From Crotalaria pallida (Eukaryota > Streptophyta > Magnoliopsida > Fabales > Fabaceae), in NCBI GenBank assembly GCA_037953625.1, contig CM075651.1, forward strand, positions 151,978,001 through 152,042,000: a stretch of DNA of 64,000 bases. The letters are read 5' to 3'. Below the pieces are notes generated by a model. It saw nothing but the letters and a program-made list of their open reading frames with translations, was not told the DNA's origin and made no database searches. Below, one piece after another: positions 1 through 11,606 of the stretch (positions within the stretch are counted from its first letter, which is position 1; every line of letters starts with the position of its first letter). The translations under genes were made by a program, and so were the position numbers.

Positions 1-13
1 TTTCTTGATAACT

Positions 14-85
14 AAAGGCTAATGCTTTATTATCAAAAAAAAAAAAAAAAAAAAAAAAACAAAACAAAAAAAGGCTAATGCTTTA
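14..85 (+). mobile_element. Retroposed poly-A tail with target duplication
   Basis: A 16-base direct repeat (AAAGGCTAATGCTTTA) occurs at 14-29 and 70-85. It brackets about 40 bases that are only TTATC followed by a long A-run. This is the pattern left by a LINE or LINE-driven insertion truncated almost to its poly-A tail. The LINE 3' end near 2510 ends in a similar way. Confidence 0.7.
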
Positions 86-130
86 GAAGCTTGTAACCAA
101 TAAGCTAAAGACAAATCTAGATGAATACTA

Positions 131-410
131 CTCCCTCCGTTTCATATGTAGTGTGTTTTAAGGTTCTGCACGAGTTTTAGGAAATTGTTAAATGATAGTA
201 TATAAAGATTTGTTGTATTTTAACTATAATACCCCTATATAATCATTATTGAAAAGAGAGAAAGATATTGAAAGTGAAGAAGAGAGTAATAAATATTGGT
301 GTGTTTGGGATAATAGCATTAATTATATATTGGATTTATAAAAGAACAAGACTTATAAAACATAATACAAATGCTAAAACAATAATATTACATATGAAAC
401 ACGGAGGGAG
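131..410. mobile_element. Stowaway-like MITE (CTCCCTCCG type)
   Basis: The terminal inverted repeats begin CTCCCTCCGTTTCATATG (131-148), with the matching reverse complement ending at 410. TA lies on both sides. The element is 280 bp, AT-rich and has no coding. These are hallmarks of Tc1/mariner-type MITEs, the commonest repeat in this window. Confidence 0.85.
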
Positions 411-1963
411 TAACTAGCATTATTGTTTGCTGTAAATGTTTGAGAATGTTAATGATCATCGTCTTGTTGATGATGCCACTGATCATTATTGTCAGGGAAT
501 TGAAAAGTTGCTTGTTCCACGATAGGACAAATGGGGTTTTGGTATATTACCTATTTTAACCACTGGCGAGGCAAGCTTGTATGATTATGTGGGGAGTTTA
601 AAGGGGAAGGGATTAAAACGCCGTGTTTACAGCCATGATTAAAAAAAAATTTGAGGTTCATATAGGACAGCATAGGAGGGGTGTTCTTAGGTGTTTAAAT
701 TAACAAGGGTCTTGTTAACAAGGGCACTTATTAAGGTTACTAAAAGTGAAAAAATAATCATAAATTCATGTTTACTCTTCTCTCGAAAACCTCAAAAAAT
801 GCATTTTCCAAGACCTTTTTACTCCATTAAGATTTTTAACAAGTGCCTTAATAAAATTTAGCGAATGTAAATTAGGATGAAAAATACTAGGCTAATAATA
901 CATCATGAGATTATATTGGGCATTCCGAATCCTTCAATTAATCATTAATGAAATTAAGGCGAGCATTCTTGTAGTGGCTCAAGTGGTTCAATTGAGCCTG
1001 TCCATCATATTACTTGTTTCGAGCAGCAACACCAATCTACCATGTGAAACATTGCTACGGAAGGATGTGAGAAGGTCTCATTATTTCAGGAAAAAAAGGA
1101 ACTATCATGAGGAAAGTTCTCGCTAAGACAGCTTGCTTTAGAGTAGAGTTGAAAGTAAATTAATCTGCAAAACTTGTAAATTCCAATTTTAAAAAATTAT
1201 AGAATCATTTCAAGAATAACTGTAATTTTTAATTGCAGCAATACCAGTGTTGACAAAATTACACAGCCATTGCAAAACTCTTTAGCTACTTAACCTGAAA
1301 AATCTTTTACCACAAAATGTATTCATCACGTTTTCCAAAATTTGTAGCTACGTTTAACTTTTATTTAAAGTATCCACATAAGTAGCCTACTGCAGCATAA
1401 TATGGAATGTATGAGGATAAGATGAAGCTTGGTAATAAATTCAGCAGAAACAGCCATCGGAGCCTCGTTTAAGTGATCATTCGTGAAGCTGCTAAAACTA
1501 GATAGTAAATATACCAAGGGACGGCTAGTTGGAAATTGAAATAATACAGTAAAATCCTACAAACTGGTGAGATTTCGACCACTCAAGTAGAAGCAATGCC
1601 ATTGGTAAGCACAACAGCACGAGCATGAGTATTCAGCCTCATCTCTAGATAGATATCTTCCTACTGCACATAGTTCATGGCTTCATGCAAGAGGTTAATC
1701 AAATGCTACAATACTACAATAGTAGTAACACTATATTTCCATCTTGCAGAGCATAAGTTACAGGCACAAAGGTTTTTCCTAAAGTTTATCATAATAGTTT
1801 TAAATCTCAACAATCATGGAAATAATAAAAGACGGTGAACGTGGAATAGATCATACATAAAATGGTCAGATATGCTAGGTCGAAAGTGCTAAAGCATAAG
1901 TAATAAATGATAAACATATACTCATGACCGTGGGACCTGAAGGAATACACTTTTAAACGATCT
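411..1963. other. Intergenic, downstream of ARF8
   Basis: No gene recognised. The last part (about 1500-1963) probably includes the ARF8 3' UTR, since ARF8 runs leftward and stops at 1964. A weak inverted repeat lies near 712-860. The 73-codon open frame at 905-1126 shows no family resemblance. Confidence 0.5.
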
Positions 1964-4900
1964 TCAGTAATCAAGAGAACCTATTGATGGTAGTCCAGAA
2001 ACAATGTCCTGTGACTCTGCACCAGTGCTGTTCATCCTTTGTCCTGAACTTGGACCAAGGGATTCTACAGCTTGCTCTCCCATTTTCTGAATATCTTCAG
2101 GTGAAAGTATTTTTATATACCAAACGTTATTGACGAATGATCTGCAGGAGTTTATGCAGAAAATCCAAACCAAAATGTCAACAAAGGTTAACAAAGAGAA
2201 GTAAACTATATATTAAAGAGAAGTATGGTTATTGCCTTATTGGCTAACGCTCTTTTGGTGCATTTGGCTTCAAAGAAATGATCTTATCTTCAATAATGCC
2301 TCTTTTGATATGGTTGGGTTTTTAGATAATATTTGTTTTAAGACTTGGTTGTGGGTTGTAGGGTTTGCTAGTTCTAAGATCTCTTACATGGATTAGTGTA
2401 TGACCGACCCCTTTAGAATGCCTTGAGGCCATTTGTTAACTTGTCGTGTAACCATTCTTTTCAGAGTACATCTAGTAATCTTTGAATAAATTTGTTTGCT
2501 GATTAAAAAAAGAAATATTTAGTTCATGAGACAACTATTTAATAAAAATATTAGGTACTTACTCCCACGGATCGTCTCCAAGGAGAAGAACATCATTCTC
2601 CCTGTCGACGAATACAAGCTGCCAGCCTGATCTAAGAGGATCTTCTAATTTCCCCTCGATTCCAAACATCTGACCCAACTCCTCTCGCAGCTCATGATAG
2701 CTGCTGAACCGAGAGATGTCGAGTGAACGCCCAACTGATCCTGATTTGTAAACCTGTGAAAAGACAACTTAAACTACCATATTGTGACAATAAATAAAAG
2801 GGAAAGTTGCAGCTACGACTTATATATATGACTCAAACCTTCACAAATGTCTGTGTCTGGTTCTGTGGGTCAACATGCCCTACACTTTGCAACAACTCCG
2901 ATGAATCTTGCACGCATGCATACAGAGAACCCTGGAATCCAGACTCCCCCAATGGCATTGTTGGCGAATCAGTATCAGCTGATGAAGTAGTGTAACGAGG
3001 GACGGTGGTCGGAAGGAGGAGGCCAGATGAATCGATATTGACTCCAAAGAGAGTAGAATTTTGAGTATCCGAAGTACAATGTGGTTGCACAATTGCAGTG
3101 TCTTTTCCAGAATATTGCCCATGTGACACTGAGTTGCCAAAGGCATTGACCTGCAAAGATGAATACTTTGGGGTCCATGATTGTTGTTGTTCAGTCATCA
3201 AGGACTGACCACTTCTGGATAAATTCAAGAGATTACCGCTCCCTTCAGGGCAAAGTGAACCAAGCATGTTTTGTCCTGGCGAAACTGATGCAGAGAACTT
3301 CATGCTTGAGTCTAAGAAATCTGGTTTTGAATATGAAGGTGAAGGCAAACTAGAGTGTTGTTGCCTTTGATGGAGCTGATCAGTTTGAATTAGAAGCGTA
3401 TCTTGATAAGTGTGGTGCTGCTGCTGTGCCCGGTCTTCTCGACTCATTTGTGATTTCTGAAGGAGCTGCTGAGGCAGGTTCTCAGTCAGTACTTGGGCTT
3501 GTGACTGCAGGATATTGGGAGACACTGATTGCTGAATCATTTGTTGCTGCTGAAGCTGCAAAGGAGGATTGGAGTTTCCTGATTGTGGAAGATAGAAAGG
3601 CTGTTGAAAATTCATCATTTGTTGCCTCAAGAGATCTCCACTTCCTACATTCTGCAAACCAGCTGCTGCCAACATGGCTTGATATTGCTGATTTTGATCA
3701 TTTCCAAGCATAGTTGGATCCAGTCTCTGCTGCATCCATGGCAACAGACCAACACCTTGAAAATTTAGAGAATTGACTCCCTGGTCTCCGGGTCCACCTC
3801 TCAGCCACATTAGCCCATTAGTTGTGTCATCTCTGCCATCTGTAACATGATCCTTCGTAAAGACACGAGACAAAAGAAGTTTCCTCAAAATAACCACAGC
3901 CACTTTTGCATTTTGAGGGCCATTATATGTGGATAAACAAAAGGAAAACTTAATTTTTGTATAAAATTAAAAAGAATGAAGCATAGAGCACGAATGAAAA
4001 CTTATTCCCTTGTGTTTTTGAACATGAAGCATGGATGTAAAATGAATGACAGAAAAAATGATAAGGCTAACTAGATTTCCTTTTATAACCAATTGCTAGT
4101 AGACATAATTTAAGGGTATAGTATTCAACTTCAACTCTATTTACATAAAGAAATACATTGTTGGAAGGAAAACAGAGGAACAGAAAGTGGAAAGGATTTT
4201 GAAAATTTTAAATTTTGATGAAGTAAAAGGAGAAATGTAAGCATGAATGTAAAATTGCAACATTTTTGTCTTCACTTCAAAATTGAAGATTTTCTTTTCT
4301 TTTATCTAATCATCATAATATTTCTGCAATGTAAACAACTAGGAGGCAGAAGATAAATAAAAAATCAGTATCAAGAAAACATGTACCAAGAAAAGATGAG
4401 GTGCCAGGATGCCATGGACGTTTCAATCTGAGGGGAAATAGTGATGGATACATCGGGAATGTTGTCAAAGGCTCAATTTCCCATAATGACACACGGGGTT
4501 GTCTCTCTCCTGCTGTTGATTCGTCCCAACCAACCTATGCACATGGATGATTAAACAGGGTAAAGAAGAATTAAAAAACACATAAGATGTAAGGACAAGA
4601 CTCCAGGGCTTTTCTAAAGATTGAATTTAATTCGCTAGTCACTTTTTTTTTTTTGTTTACATGGGAGGTCTGGGACTAGAACCCATGACCTGGGGGAGGG
4701 GGAAATCCTAAGTGTCCCTGCAGCCACCAACTGGGTTATCTTACGCGGACATTCGCTAGTCACTTTTTAAAGCATAGAATGGAATACAAATTATGCACCC
4801 TGAAATCATTAAAACACTGTCACTTTTTGTACAGTCATATAGTAACAGAGTTCTGATATATAGGCCTACAAAATCAACCTACACCACAAGACAGTGACAT

Positions 4901-7900
4901 GTGTCACTTGTTAACCAATCAATAGTATGCAAGTGACACAAGTCACTCTCTTTGTAGAGTAGGTTGATTTGTAGGCTAATTTTGTAGGTCTATAAATAAT
5001 TTTTTATAGTAACATAGTGCACATTATTAACAATAATAAATGACAGCATAAACCAAAAGCTACATAGCGAGGATATGCTCCATCAAATTTGAATATTTTT
5101 GAGGGTGTGTATTTGCCTATTTGGAGGTATGGATACCAAGCTGATATTGAATTTTAATATGATAAGCTCTGCTGTATGACAGGTTATCAAACAAAAAATA
5201 ATTTAATGAAAACGCCAACTGGCAAAGTAAGACTGCATAAAAGATGCAGGCACATGTTACAAACCTAATGGTTTGATGAAGAAAAAAAGATACAAATAAA
5301 TGAGGTACAACAAAAAAAGGCTTTTTCCATTAGGTGTTGTCAACTATAAGGATCAAACGACAAAGGTGCATTGGTTTAAAGTCTAAGTGACCGAATTTAT
5401 GTTGTCGAAAATGCCATTTAAATCCTACTTCTTTTAAATAATTTTACTTATAGTTCTTAGTCTCCCTTTACATCTAACTGCCAGGCTACCCTCCACCTAA
5501 TCAAGTCTTCTTAATGAGGCTTTTAATGATCTTCTCCTCACATGGCCAAACCACCTAAGGCTAGATTCTACCATTTTTCCACAATAGGTGCTACCCTTGT
5601 TTTCTCTCTAATGCATTAATTCTTAATCATATCTTTTCTTGTATGTCCACTCATCCCTACATCCTCTTCCCTTCTCTGTAACATTTAGCTTATGCTCTTG
5701 TAAGCTTTTTAATGTCAAAAGTTTCAGCACCCTAAAAAATAGTGTCTTTTTCGAATACCAAGCTTGAATCCCAAGGTTTACGCTTCACATCCACCATCAT
5801 TTCTCCATCAAATGGCAATTTCTTGGACCTCATTATCTCGTTAAACAACTTTCAGCTCACTTATTCCTTTCTCTCCTAGGCACTGCCATGCCTCATAGGT
5901 ATATTATCTAGTCCAATCACTTATCTATTATCCATCTCTTCAATGCTTTTTTTATCTCAAACTAGTAAGTTCTATGATAAAATATATAATTTCCGTCATC
6001 CTTTATGTTAAGAATATCAAAGTCCACTAATGTCCCATGTCTCATGTTAAACAACTTGGGAAAATAACCCTTACATTATTCCTCAACATCTTGTAATGTA
6101 ACTAAGATTTTGCCCTATAAATCCTAGACCCATTTCACTTTATCAAAGTCTCTTCTTTGCCTGTCTCGACTAGTAGCAAGCCTATAAATATTCTTTTCCT
6201 CATCTTTGGTGCCTAAAGGTTCCCTATCTTTGGTGCCTAAAAGCCTATATATAAAGCTTTCGCCTTGTGCACTGTCTTCTTAGTATCTCTCTTAGCTACC
6301 TTATATTTTTTTCCAATACAAAAAAATAATACAAAACGTAATTAGAGTAGTCTTGAAAATATTATTTATCAAACATGATCATAAATTTGACAAGACCTTC
6401 CTCCATATTCAAAGTCCACAAAACAGGTATACAATTACAAAAAAAAAAACAAAAAACAAAAAAACAAAACAAAACAAAAAAAAGGAGGCAGCCAACTACA
6501 CAAGGTTCCAACCATTGTGGAGTTCTAGATGAGTTATGTACACATTTTAAATATCCATGAGTGGAGAGCTGGAGAGGTTTTTTTATTTTTTGGTAGGCAA
6601 AGTTTTTTTTTTTTTTGTTTTTTTTTTTTTACGGGGATAGGGGAAGGGAAATTAAATCCACCAAATGGAGGCGCTCATGATCGAACCCGGGACTTCCAAC
6701 TCCCAAGCCTTGACTCTGTACATGACCATGTGAGTTATACCCACTTGTCTATGACTAGAACCCATGGTCATAAGGCAGAAACCTAATCAATAATCATTGA
6801 GCCAAGGCTCACGCTCTTATGTTTGTGATGGAAGGCATCACATAAGTCACTACATAACCTTATGTATCACATGGAATCTTGCTTACCTTGACAGATCGCC
6901 AATGAGAATTCGGCCAACGAACAGCATCCAAGTCACTTATGCCAGTTATTGTACCCATGTACCTGCAAAACAAAGGTGATTTGTGCTTGAGGCAAAATAG
7001 AATGGTGTCACACTACAAAGCATAATTTTTGGCACTCAATTTCCACTGCCTTTAGAATGAAAACCCCAATTTTTTAGGTGTCGCATCCCAAAAATTCCAG
7101 ACTATTACATAATAGCATTTTGCAATTGATTTCCACTGCCTTCAGATTGCAAACTGCTAACTACTTTTTTCCCTCTTGTATCCCAAAATTTTTAGCAGAT
7201 TTTGACCAATGCCAATTTTGCCTGTTTGGTAGAGCATATATATATATATTTTTAAAGGAAATAAGTTATAGTAATTAATAGCTAGAGAGAACGTCATATG
7301 AATCTTGGGTTTTATCAAACCAATCCCACACTAAAGAAGATTGCACTGCTCATCTAAAAAAAAGATGTTTTTTAGGCTTAAAAACACCTGAAAGTTTTTG
7401 CACAATAGTTGTCAAACATGCTTAAATAATGGGCACAACCTTCAGTGCAAATAAAAGCCTTTTTTTCCTCAAAAAAAAAATAAAAAAAAAAAAAAACCTC
7501 GCCAAACACACAATTCTAGAATCTGGTAGATTGATTTTCATTTTATACCCATAAATCCAGTTTGAATTAGATAGTATAAATGCCATATTAACCTTGTTAT
7601 AGATAAGCCATTTTAGAAGCTACAGCTTTTGGAATAGATTTATAAGTTATAAACTTATAACTGTTAATATATTTACCCTCGCAAAATACAATTAAGTGAT
7701 CTAAGAGCTGCAGAAAATATAACTACAATTTGACAGAAAAAGAAATCAAAAGATGCTTAAGATAAAACAACTACTGGCTACAAGTACCTACGGACACTTG
7801 ACTCTTCAGTTTCAAAAAGCATCCTGAAACGCATACCAACAGAAACACGTGTATGGTACACAGCTTTGATATATTTTGATAGTGGTATAACGAACTCAGA

Positions 7901-10893
7901 TGGGCTAGCCCTGCCAAAGATATAGCTGTCAAAAGAAACATAATTTCTAATAAAGAAGACTCGGAAATGGAAATTTAGACAACACCCACAACCTTGGATT
8001 ATAGAACACAGTAAAACAGCTATTAGTTGTTGCTGCATGGGCAGCAGCAGCAAGAAGCCCAATGTGCATACTATCACTGGATAGAACTGAAGATGGCATT
8101 ACAGTTTGTGGCCGATTGGCACGACGTATTCCCAAAAGAAGCTGATTCTTTTCATTCCTAAAAAATGAAGACACAGAAAAATAATAAACAAGCATTTTGC
8201 AGCATCCAAGGGGAGCAACAAGATGCCAAAACAGGCACAAGAAAATAAATACCATATGAAAAGTACAGAATCTCCAGCAACAAGTCTTTTGGCACTAACA
8301 AATACACTCCATCCTGTTGTAAGAAGGTGCCGCTTTGGCTGTCCTGAAAAGATATGCAAGCAATAGAGATATCATCTTGTGCACAATATACAGCTTAGAA
8401 AAATCAAAATTCCAATATAATAATTATGAGTAATAATGAGTTAATGACCCTAGTACACCAGTTTTAACTTATCAACAGTGCGCTTAGTGTTTGCCTGTTT
8501 GATACTATTGTTCTAAAAGAAAGACTGACTGTGACGCGTGAACTTGGTAAAAGAAAAAAAAAATAGGTAAATTCACTACAGTTAGTAATGGAGTAAACCA
8601 GATCCAAAAGGGTCCACTGAAAGTAAGTAGTTAGTAGTCTTAGTACATCAGAAGTTGGCTGAACATTGTCCAAAAGATAATACAGCTTTCACAAAGGAAA
8701 TTAAATTCTTTTGGTTGCACATTGAAAGATTATAGGGCAATGTATGCCAGCCAATTCCCAGATCATCAAGTCATTTAAGACCAGACACTCACATAAGTCT
8801 CAAGATCCTAGCAAAGGTCCCACTATATGATTGATAATCATAACATTTATAACATAGATAATAAATGCAAAGACTGCAAGAGTTTCATAGGTGTAAAAGA
8901 AGGCATGTGTTTCTGAAGATATGCTAGATGAATGGCCTGTTTCCAGGGGAACAAAACTTGTACCAGTTACTGTCACTTACCAAAGTACCAAACTTACCTA
9001 GAGACCTTGACACATGGGAGCATTAATTAGTTCTCCAGAAAACATATGGGTTACTACTTCAGTCTTTCGACAATCATGGTTTCAATGAGAAGGATCAAGA
9101 GTTAAGGGCTTATAGCCTGACACCGCTTAATCTAACCAAAGTTGGACCTGGTTTTTTCAAGTGCGATGAACTACTTCAGTGTACATCGTTCTTTCTTAAA
9201 TTTTGTCCAGTTTAAAATACCAATTCAATATGTCACACCAAAAGAACCTTTCAATCTATTCTAAAATACAGTTATGGTACTTTCGTGGAAAGCAACACGC
9301 TGTTCTAATCTAAAAATGTTAGGAAAACAAATGTGAAACATAAAATCAGATCATCTCAATTTTAATTAACAGTTAAGTAGTTAACATATGAAGACAGCGT
9401 AATACCATCATCTTTCGTTAAGAATCAGCTAACCTAATGCAACAAGTATTTTATCCTCATAAAACTATGCATACAGCAGAGGTCACAATCATCATATAAT
9501 GCTAGCTTTATGGTTTATCTAAATAGCCAAGATAAAACCCACATGTCATGAAACTATAAAAAAGCATACTATTTCAATCAAAAGAAGGAGAAATCTTATT
9601 ATGGACTCGCACTGCAAACTAACAAGATAATAAGAACAGAGTGCACAAAGAATTAAAATCTTACCTCGAAAAATATGGCGAAATTTCCACTCAACATCAT
9701 GGAGATCCCTAGCAATTAGTTCTTGTGCGGGTGGTTGCAGTGAGAAATCCTGGACAGTCCAAATGGAAGAGTAATGCATTGACATCCAATCAGAGTGAAA
9801 AACAAAGGAAAAATATGGACACTACCAGTGGAGGGAAAACTTTCTCAGCTGCACGACGGGGAACAGAGAATCCTCCGTGCGTGCTGGTATCACTTGCGGT
9901 TAATGTCTTGCAGAAGTAATTTGAGGGCTGCTTACTTGGAATGCCCAATTCCATAGGAAGAAATGTATCCTTCTGCTCTTGCTACACACATAATTAAAAA
10001 CACAAATTTCAACTCTAGAAACACAAAACAGGCTCATCTCATTACATGTAAACCATGCTTCCAAAAAACAACAGGATACCGGAGTCAACGGCTGCAGTGT
10101 CATTTGAGCATACACTTCATCTGTTTCGACATCTGCCTGAAAATTAAGACATGCCGTAGTTGACTAAGTTTACTTAAATGGAGGTGAACCATACTAAAAT
10201 TCATAAATGCATTGAAGATATAATAATACTGACATGCATTGTAAGATTGTGAAGCTGACAAATCAACTGAGGTGGCAAGCTTGGGTAATTTGGTATGTGC
10301 CCATCAATTTCTCTGTTAGTTGTAGCTGACACCTACAGTCATTGTTCAATACAAGTTCAGTTCAATTTCCTTTCACATAAATATACCACATATAACCAGA
10401 TTGAATAGCTTTCAATCCCAATTTTGCAAGAAAATTATGCACCATCCATCATATGCAAACTAGGAGAAACTGAAACAATTTAAAGAGGGAAAGGAGTATA
10501 AGCATAAACCACCTGCTCACTATGACCCTGAGGGAAGTAAACCACACGAGTCCCTGCGGTTGGTAGGGACACCAATGGACCCGCACATGCATGCCATAGC
10601 TCAGAATTCAAGCACTTCTTCTCCCCTCCTACACAATCATTCCATTCCACACATCAAATTAATATTAAAAAAAGAAACACTAACAAGGATGTTTAAGCAA
10701 AACACAAAAAGAGGTTGAAAGGGACACACAATATTACTTCACATGTAAAACTAGAAGCCCTACCAATTCAAGAGCTAAGAATAAGAATAGGATGCCTAAT
10801 TAGTAAGTAATTAAAAAAGGAAAAAGACAGAGAGAAAATGGAGTGGATACCTTCATGTCCCTGCTGACCCAACCCTGATGTTGAAAGCTTCAT
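1964..10893 (-). CDS. ARF8: Auxin response factor 8 (ARF8)
   Basis: B3-type transcription factor that binds auxin response elements and activates auxin genes in the nucleus; in Arabidopsis ARF8 acts in flower and fruit development. I assembled 14 exons, all with GT-AG borders and consistent phase: 10851-10893, 10513-10628, 10234-10332, 10080-10136, 9826-9981, 9665-9749, 8253-8343, 7993-8157, 7788-7910, 6887-6962, 4387-4534, 2839-3839, 2563-2753, 1964-2141, giving 842 aa. Residues 127-229 form the B3 domain (NYFCKTLTASDTSTHGGFSV). The ARF domain covers about 254-336, a Q-rich activating middle region about 390-720, and the PB1 (domain III/IV) starts at 721 with invariant Lys723 and the acidic OPCA stretch around D770-D781. 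The start MKLSTSGLGQQGHEG and the PB1 sequence ending DDPWESFVNNVWYIK separate ARF8 from ARF6. No defect seen; intron 10 (4535-6886) is enlarged by transposons. Confidence 0.96.
2226..2512 (+). mobile_element. 3' end of a LINE in ARF8 intron 13
   Basis: On the plus strand, opposite to ARF8, one frame reads IWLQRNDLIFNNASFDMVGF and continues with FKTWLWV. This is typical of the C-terminal zinc-binding tail of plant L1-type reverse transcriptases. A short non-coding tail follows, ending in TTTGCTGATTAAAAAAA, the usual plant LINE 3' end. It is 5'-truncated and not functional. Confidence 0.65.
2614..2634 (-). promoter_or_regulatory. miR167 target site in ARF8 exon 13
   Basis: The mRNA-sense strand reads TAGATCAGGCTGGCAGCTTG followed by T. 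This complements miR167 except at the 5' two bases of the miRNA and one mismatch at miRNA position 14. It is the known pairing for ARF8 (and ARF6), which miR167 cleaves. It encodes RSGWQLV within PB1, so protein and miRNA constraints overlap. miR167 sequence is from general knowledge. Confidence 0.92.
4630..4768 (-). mobile_element. tRNA-derived SINE in ARF8 intron 10, with TSD
   Basis: An 18-bp direct repeat (ATTCGCTAGTCACTTTTT) at about 4630-4648 and 4751-4768 brackets a roughly 100-bp insert. The insert starts with a T-run (reversed poly-A). Sister copies lie at 53530-53623 and 60841-60943. The perfect duplication suggests a fairly recent insertion. Confidence 0.85.
4856..4999. mobile_element. 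Hairpin MITE in ARF8 intron 10
   Basis: About 144 bp that folds back on itself: TAGGCCTACAAAATCAACCT at the left pairs with the region ending TAGGTCTATAAAT at the right. It contains the motif TGACATGTGTCACTTGTTAA and its near complement. A related hairpin is at 40115-40228. Confidence 0.7.
5400..6330 (-). pseudogene. Degenerate LINE reverse transcriptase fragment
   Basis: On the minus strand the broken frames give VAPIVEK, then SLRWFGHVRRRSLKASLRR, and further 5' KLFNEIMRSKKLPFDGEM. These match the end of the plant LINE reverse transcriptase ORF (the R-LRWFGHV-RRP signature) in order. There are several stops and frameshifts, so it is dead. It lies inside ARF8 intron 10 in the same orientation as ARF8. 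Confidence 0.7.
6598..6800 (-). repeat. SINE-like insertion near ARF8 exon 10
   Basis: A T-rich stretch (6601-6632) is followed by about 150 bp with an inverted B-box-like GATCGAACCCGGGA and an apparent tRNA-like head ending near 6750. This fits a reversed tRNA-derived SINE with its A-tail at the left. I found no clear target duplication, and sister copies were not seen. Confidence 0.4.
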
Positions 10894-10949
10894 AATCAAA
10901 GCTTCTTTCCCTTTTCCCCTCCTTTTGAATACAAAGTACTTAGCAGCAA

Positions 10950-11051
10950 TCACACAAACACATAAAACCCTAGCTCATAGCCACCATCCTCAATTTCCTC
11001 AAACCCACTACATTCCCTTACATCTTTCTCACACTTGCCAATGCACTCCAT
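10950..11051 (-). CDS. Upstream ORF (33 aa) in the ARF8 leader
   Basis: An ATG at 11051 opens 33 codons that stop at 10950, 56 bases before the ARF8 start. The peptide is acidic and Gly/Glu-rich and resembles no family I know. It would act by controlling ribosome access and not as a protein. ARF mRNAs in Arabidopsis (ARF3, ARF5) are known to carry uORFs that need translational reinitiation factors. Depends on transcription starting beyond 11051. Confidence 0.45.
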   Translation of the reverse strand: MECIGKCEKDVRECSGFEEIEDGGYELGFYVFV

Positions 11052-11092
11052 GCCCACACCAACAACAATAACAACAAAAACAACTTCAAAAA

Positions 11093-11119
11093 TCAAACAC
11101 AACCCAAAAGGGGATCCAT
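11093..11119 (-). CDS. Upstream ORF (8 aa) in the ARF8 leader
   Basis: ATG at 11119 with a stop at 11093-11095. Minimal uORF between the 27- and 33-codon uORFs. No product of its own is claimed. Confidence 0.35.
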   Translation of the reverse strand: MDPLLGCV

Positions 11120-11220
11120 GAAACACAGCACAATGAGTGAAAAATTCAGCACCCCACCACACCAAAAAACGAATGACCCAGAATTAAAAAAAGCAACTTT
11201 ATGCTGGTTTTAGCAAAGTA

Positions 11221-11304
11221 TCAAGCAAAAGCATGAGCAAGAGCTAGAAAAGGAAGCACCCAATGGTACAACAACAAGAGCAGCACTTTGTTCAAGATCG
11301 CCAT
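11221..11304 (-). CDS. Upstream ORF (27 aa) in the ARF8 leader
   Basis: ATG at 11304 opens 27 codons of strongly hydrophobic sequence (MAILNKVLLLLLYHW...) ending at 11221. The Leu run resembles a signal anchor by composition, but this may be chance from CT-rich leader DNA. Relevant only if the leader is transcribed unspliced. Confidence 0.4.
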   Translation of the reverse strand: MAILNKVLLLLLYHWVLPFLALAHAFA

Positions 11305-11525
11305 GAAAGGGACAGAAGAAGGAAGAAGAATATGAATGAATGAAGAAGAAAGAAGAAAGAAAGAAGAGTGTTTGTTTGGGAGTTGAAGGAAAGGGCCAGT
11401 TTTGTGGGCTATCACTTTCAGAATGAGACCCCCCAAGTAAGGATTTTTGGGTCTAGAAATGAAAAGGAAGGAAGAGTGAGTGAGATAGGAATTAAAGAGA
11501 GAGAGAGTAAAGGAAGGGTCTTTGC

Positions 11526-11534
11526 CATATATAA
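11526..11534 (-). promoter_or_regulatory. Candidate ARF8 TATA box
   Basis: The minus strand reads TTATATATG here, about 640 bases upstream of the ARF8 ATG. It sits between a CT tract (further upstream) and the CT-rich leader. Placement suits a transcription start near 11490-11500. No experimental support; plant CT-rich promoters may not use TATA. Confidence 0.4.
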
Positions 11535-11574
11535 GGGGGTCCCGACCAAGCTGGACATGGGTGCAGAGGGGAGG

Positions 11575-11575
<1 letters not shown>

Positions 11576-11605
<30 letters not shown>

Positions 11606-11606
11606 T
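11576..11606. repeat. GA/CT microsatellite in the ARF8 promoter
   Basis: Near-perfect (GA)n run (CT on the ARF8 strand), with more GA-rich DNA at 11340-11510. GA repeats of this kind are frequent in plant promoters and leaders. Confidence 0.85.

Noticed and set aside
1964..10893. Calling the gene ARF6 because of the Q-rich middle region.
   Set aside because: The N-terminus (MKLSTSGLGQQGHEG) and the PB1 end (DDPWESFVNNVWYIK) fit ARF8. ARF6 has MRLSS and PEFVSSVW-type sequence at those places.
10891..10953. A 20-residue in-frame N-terminal extension of ARF8 starting at 10953.
   Set aside because: The first codon would be GTG, not ATG, and the extension is absent from the family.
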